DNA of 64,000 bases from Bacteroides_E sp964583185 (GTDB lineage Bacteria; Bacteroidota; Bacteroidia; Bacteroidales; Bacteroidaceae): the NCBI GenBank assembly GCA_964583185.1, contig CAZOVL010000003.1, positions 1-64,000 of the forward strand, given 5' to 3'. The translations under genes were made by a program, and so were the position numbers. Shown piece by piece: positions 62,888 to 64,000 of this stretch; position 1 is the first letter of the stretch; the number at the start of each line of letters is the position of its first letter. The notes under the pieces were generated by a model. The model was not told the origin of the DNA. It saw only the letters and a list, made by a program, of their open reading frames with translations, and made no database searches.

Positions 62888-63484
62888 GAGATCTATAGAA
62901 CAGCTTAGTATTCAGTAGTTAGAGGTGTTTTTTAGTTCTATAGGATTTTATAGTTATCGTTAACGTATTTTTTAGTTTACATCTACCCCATTTAATAAAA
63001 ATAGCTTTATTTTACGGAATAAATAAAAAAGGCCTTTGTGGACTTCCAATGTTAAACAGGATATTAGCTCTGTCTTGAAAATAATACCGGAGGATTCATA
63101 AGGTCTTTTTTTTATTTTTAAATGCTTCGTCAACTCTTTCCTGTTTAAATATCTATTTTTCGTAAATCTTTGGCTTTTGTTCTCCATATAGCTGTTTATT
63201 TTATGGAATAAACTAGCTCAATTAAAAAGAAAGTGTTATTTTGTCTTAAACATTCCCCTTGATTAATTCCTTTATAAAAACAGAAAGAAAAACAATGGTT
63301 AAAGTTAATTCGGGTACTTTATGTAAATACGATTAAATATATATCCGTTTTTCTTTCTCTACTTAAAAAGGATGTGTTGCACGCTGTATGTTTGAATTGA
63401 AGGGGAAAAGAGAGAACTATTAAAACATAAAAGAACCGATTAATCTTTAGAAACAGTTTAATTAAAGAAAAACTTCTTTAATCC
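62888..63484. other. Long intergenic space before the sdh genes
   Basis: About 600 AT-rich bases with no supported gene. A minus-strand frame of 71 codons (62972-63187) has a basic composition but no family character or ribosome binding site I trust. The promoter of the next gene follows. Confidence 0.4.
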
Positions 63485-63516
63485 TTTGCCTGATAAAGGT
63501 ATTTCTTCTATTTTTG
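63485..63516 (+). promoter_or_regulatory. Promoter of the succinate dehydrogenase/fumarate reductase operon
   Basis: TTTG (63485-63488), 20 bases, TATTTTTG (63509-63516): a full match to the Bacteroidetes consensus. The expected 5' leader is about 70 bases. Confidence 0.75.
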
Positions 63517-63594
63517 TGTTAATAAATATAACTAATAAAGACCTTTTCTAGATAATTATCAATAAATCAATTAAATAATTAAAATCAATCATCT

Positions 63595-64000
63595 ATGTGG
63601 TTAATTAATTCATCTGTAGGAAGGAAAGTGGTGATGAGTATCACAGGACTCGCGCTTATCCTTTTCTTAACGTTTCACATGTCGATGAACATAGTGGCAA
63701 TCTTCTCCGAGAATGCATACAATATGATTTGTGAGTTTCTTGGAGCAAACTGGTATGCCTTAGTGGCAACCTTGGGATTAGCAGCTTTGTTTATTCTTCA
63801 CATTTTTTACGCTATTTGGCTGACCTTACAAAACCAAAAAGCACGTGGTAATGAAAAATATGCCGTTTATAATCGTAATAAAAAAGTGGAGTGGTCATCC
63901 CAAAACATGTTTGTTTTAGGATTTGTAGTTGTTTTAGGTCTGGGACTACATTTATTTAACTTCTGGTATAACATGCAGTTCCAAGAAATAATTGGAAATC
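63595..64000 (+). CDS. sdhC: Succinate dehydrogenase/fumarate reductase cytochrome b subunit (3' truncated by window)
   Basis: 135 codons visible, starting MWLINSSVGRKVVMSITG at ATG 63595. At least three membrane helices are in view; haem-binding histidines are expected in FLTFHMSMNIVA, FILHIFYAIW and LGLHLFNFW. This is the single-subunit diheme cytochrome b of the Bacteroidetes fumarate reductase/succinate dehydrogenase, which takes electrons from menaquinol for fumarate respiration. The catalytic flavoprotein and iron-sulfur subunits should follow outside the window. Confidence 0.93.
   Translation, partial: MWLINSSVGRKVVMSITGLALILFLTFHMSMNIVAIFSENAYNMICEFLGANWYALVATLGLAALFILHIFYAIWLTLQNQKARGNEKYAVYNRNKKVEWSSQNMFVLGFVVVLGLGLHLFNFWYNMQFQEIIGN

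Noticed and set aside
62972..63187. 71-codon minus-strand frame upstream of sdhC
   Set aside because: No family features, no convincing ribosome binding site, located in AT-rich sequence between two clear transcription units.

Overview
The window looks like chromosomal DNA of a low-GC member of the order Bacteroidales, most likely Bacteroides or a close relative. The support is the ilvD-ilvB-ilvN-thioesterase-ilvC operon followed by an SdhC-type cytochrome b, several good matches to the Bacteroidetes promoter (TTTG, about 20 nt, TAnnTTTG), weak AT-rich ribosome binding sites, and many lipoprotein glycoside hydrolases. No tRNA, rRNA or CRISPR array was seen.

Layout. 1-6.1 kb is an accessory stretch: the 3' end of an RsgA-like GTPase gene, a broken mobilisation relaxase gene, a compact three-gene module (MORC/MutL-like GHKL ATPase, a putative SAM methyltransferase of unknown target, a 5-methylcytosine DNA methyltransferase), and a toxin-antitoxin pair in which an AbiEii-type nucleotidyltransferase is coupled to an XRE/HigA-like regulator. 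6.2-9.4 kb is a nitrosative-stress module: hcp and ric/ytfE, divergent from a Crp/Fnr-type regulator, with a good palindromic operator between them. 9.5-16.3 kb holds a DUF2004-like protein, a TPR protein, an S41 peptidase, a GH92 mannosidase, an SMR transporter and IS982-family debris.

16.7-37.5 kb is a xylan-utilisation region: a chimeric SusC/GH10 remnant, GH30, GH115, GH95, a subtilase gene with an in-frame stop, two GH43 enzymes, GH8, then fragments of further CBM6, GH2 and GH43 genes, a beta-propeller lipoprotein, a DUF1593 protein and a CE1-type esterase. The intact enzymes would cut the backbone (GH30, GH8, GH43) and remove glucuronic acid (GH115), galactose or fucose (GH95), arabinose or xylose (GH43) and possibly ester groups (CE1) from a complex glucuronoarabinoxylan. 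No intact SusC/SusD pair and no hybrid two-component sensor remain in view.

38-56.4 kb is mostly core metabolism: butyrate kinase and phosphate butyryltransferase, LD-carboxypeptidase, an M28 peptidase, SufE, a CPBP protease, RibF, a HAD phosphatase, a calcium-type P-ATPase, rubredoxin, a Na/Pi cotransporter, a uridine-kinase-like protein, a porin, LpxH, a SufT-like protein and a SlyD-type FKBP. 56.6-62.9 kb is the branched-chain amino acid operon, preceded by what reads as a complete transcription attenuator (promoter, 25-residue Ile/Val/Leu-rich leader peptide, antiterminator, terminator). The window ends inside an SdhC gene.

Most noteworthy: the ilv attenuator; two arrays of four 22-bp palindromic units lying in opposite orientation about 14.6 kb apart and sharing 39 identical bases; the GHKL ATPase/methyltransferase module; and repeated signs of IS982-associated gene decay in the xylan locus. 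All assignments come from reading the sequence and remembered family features; no database search was run.
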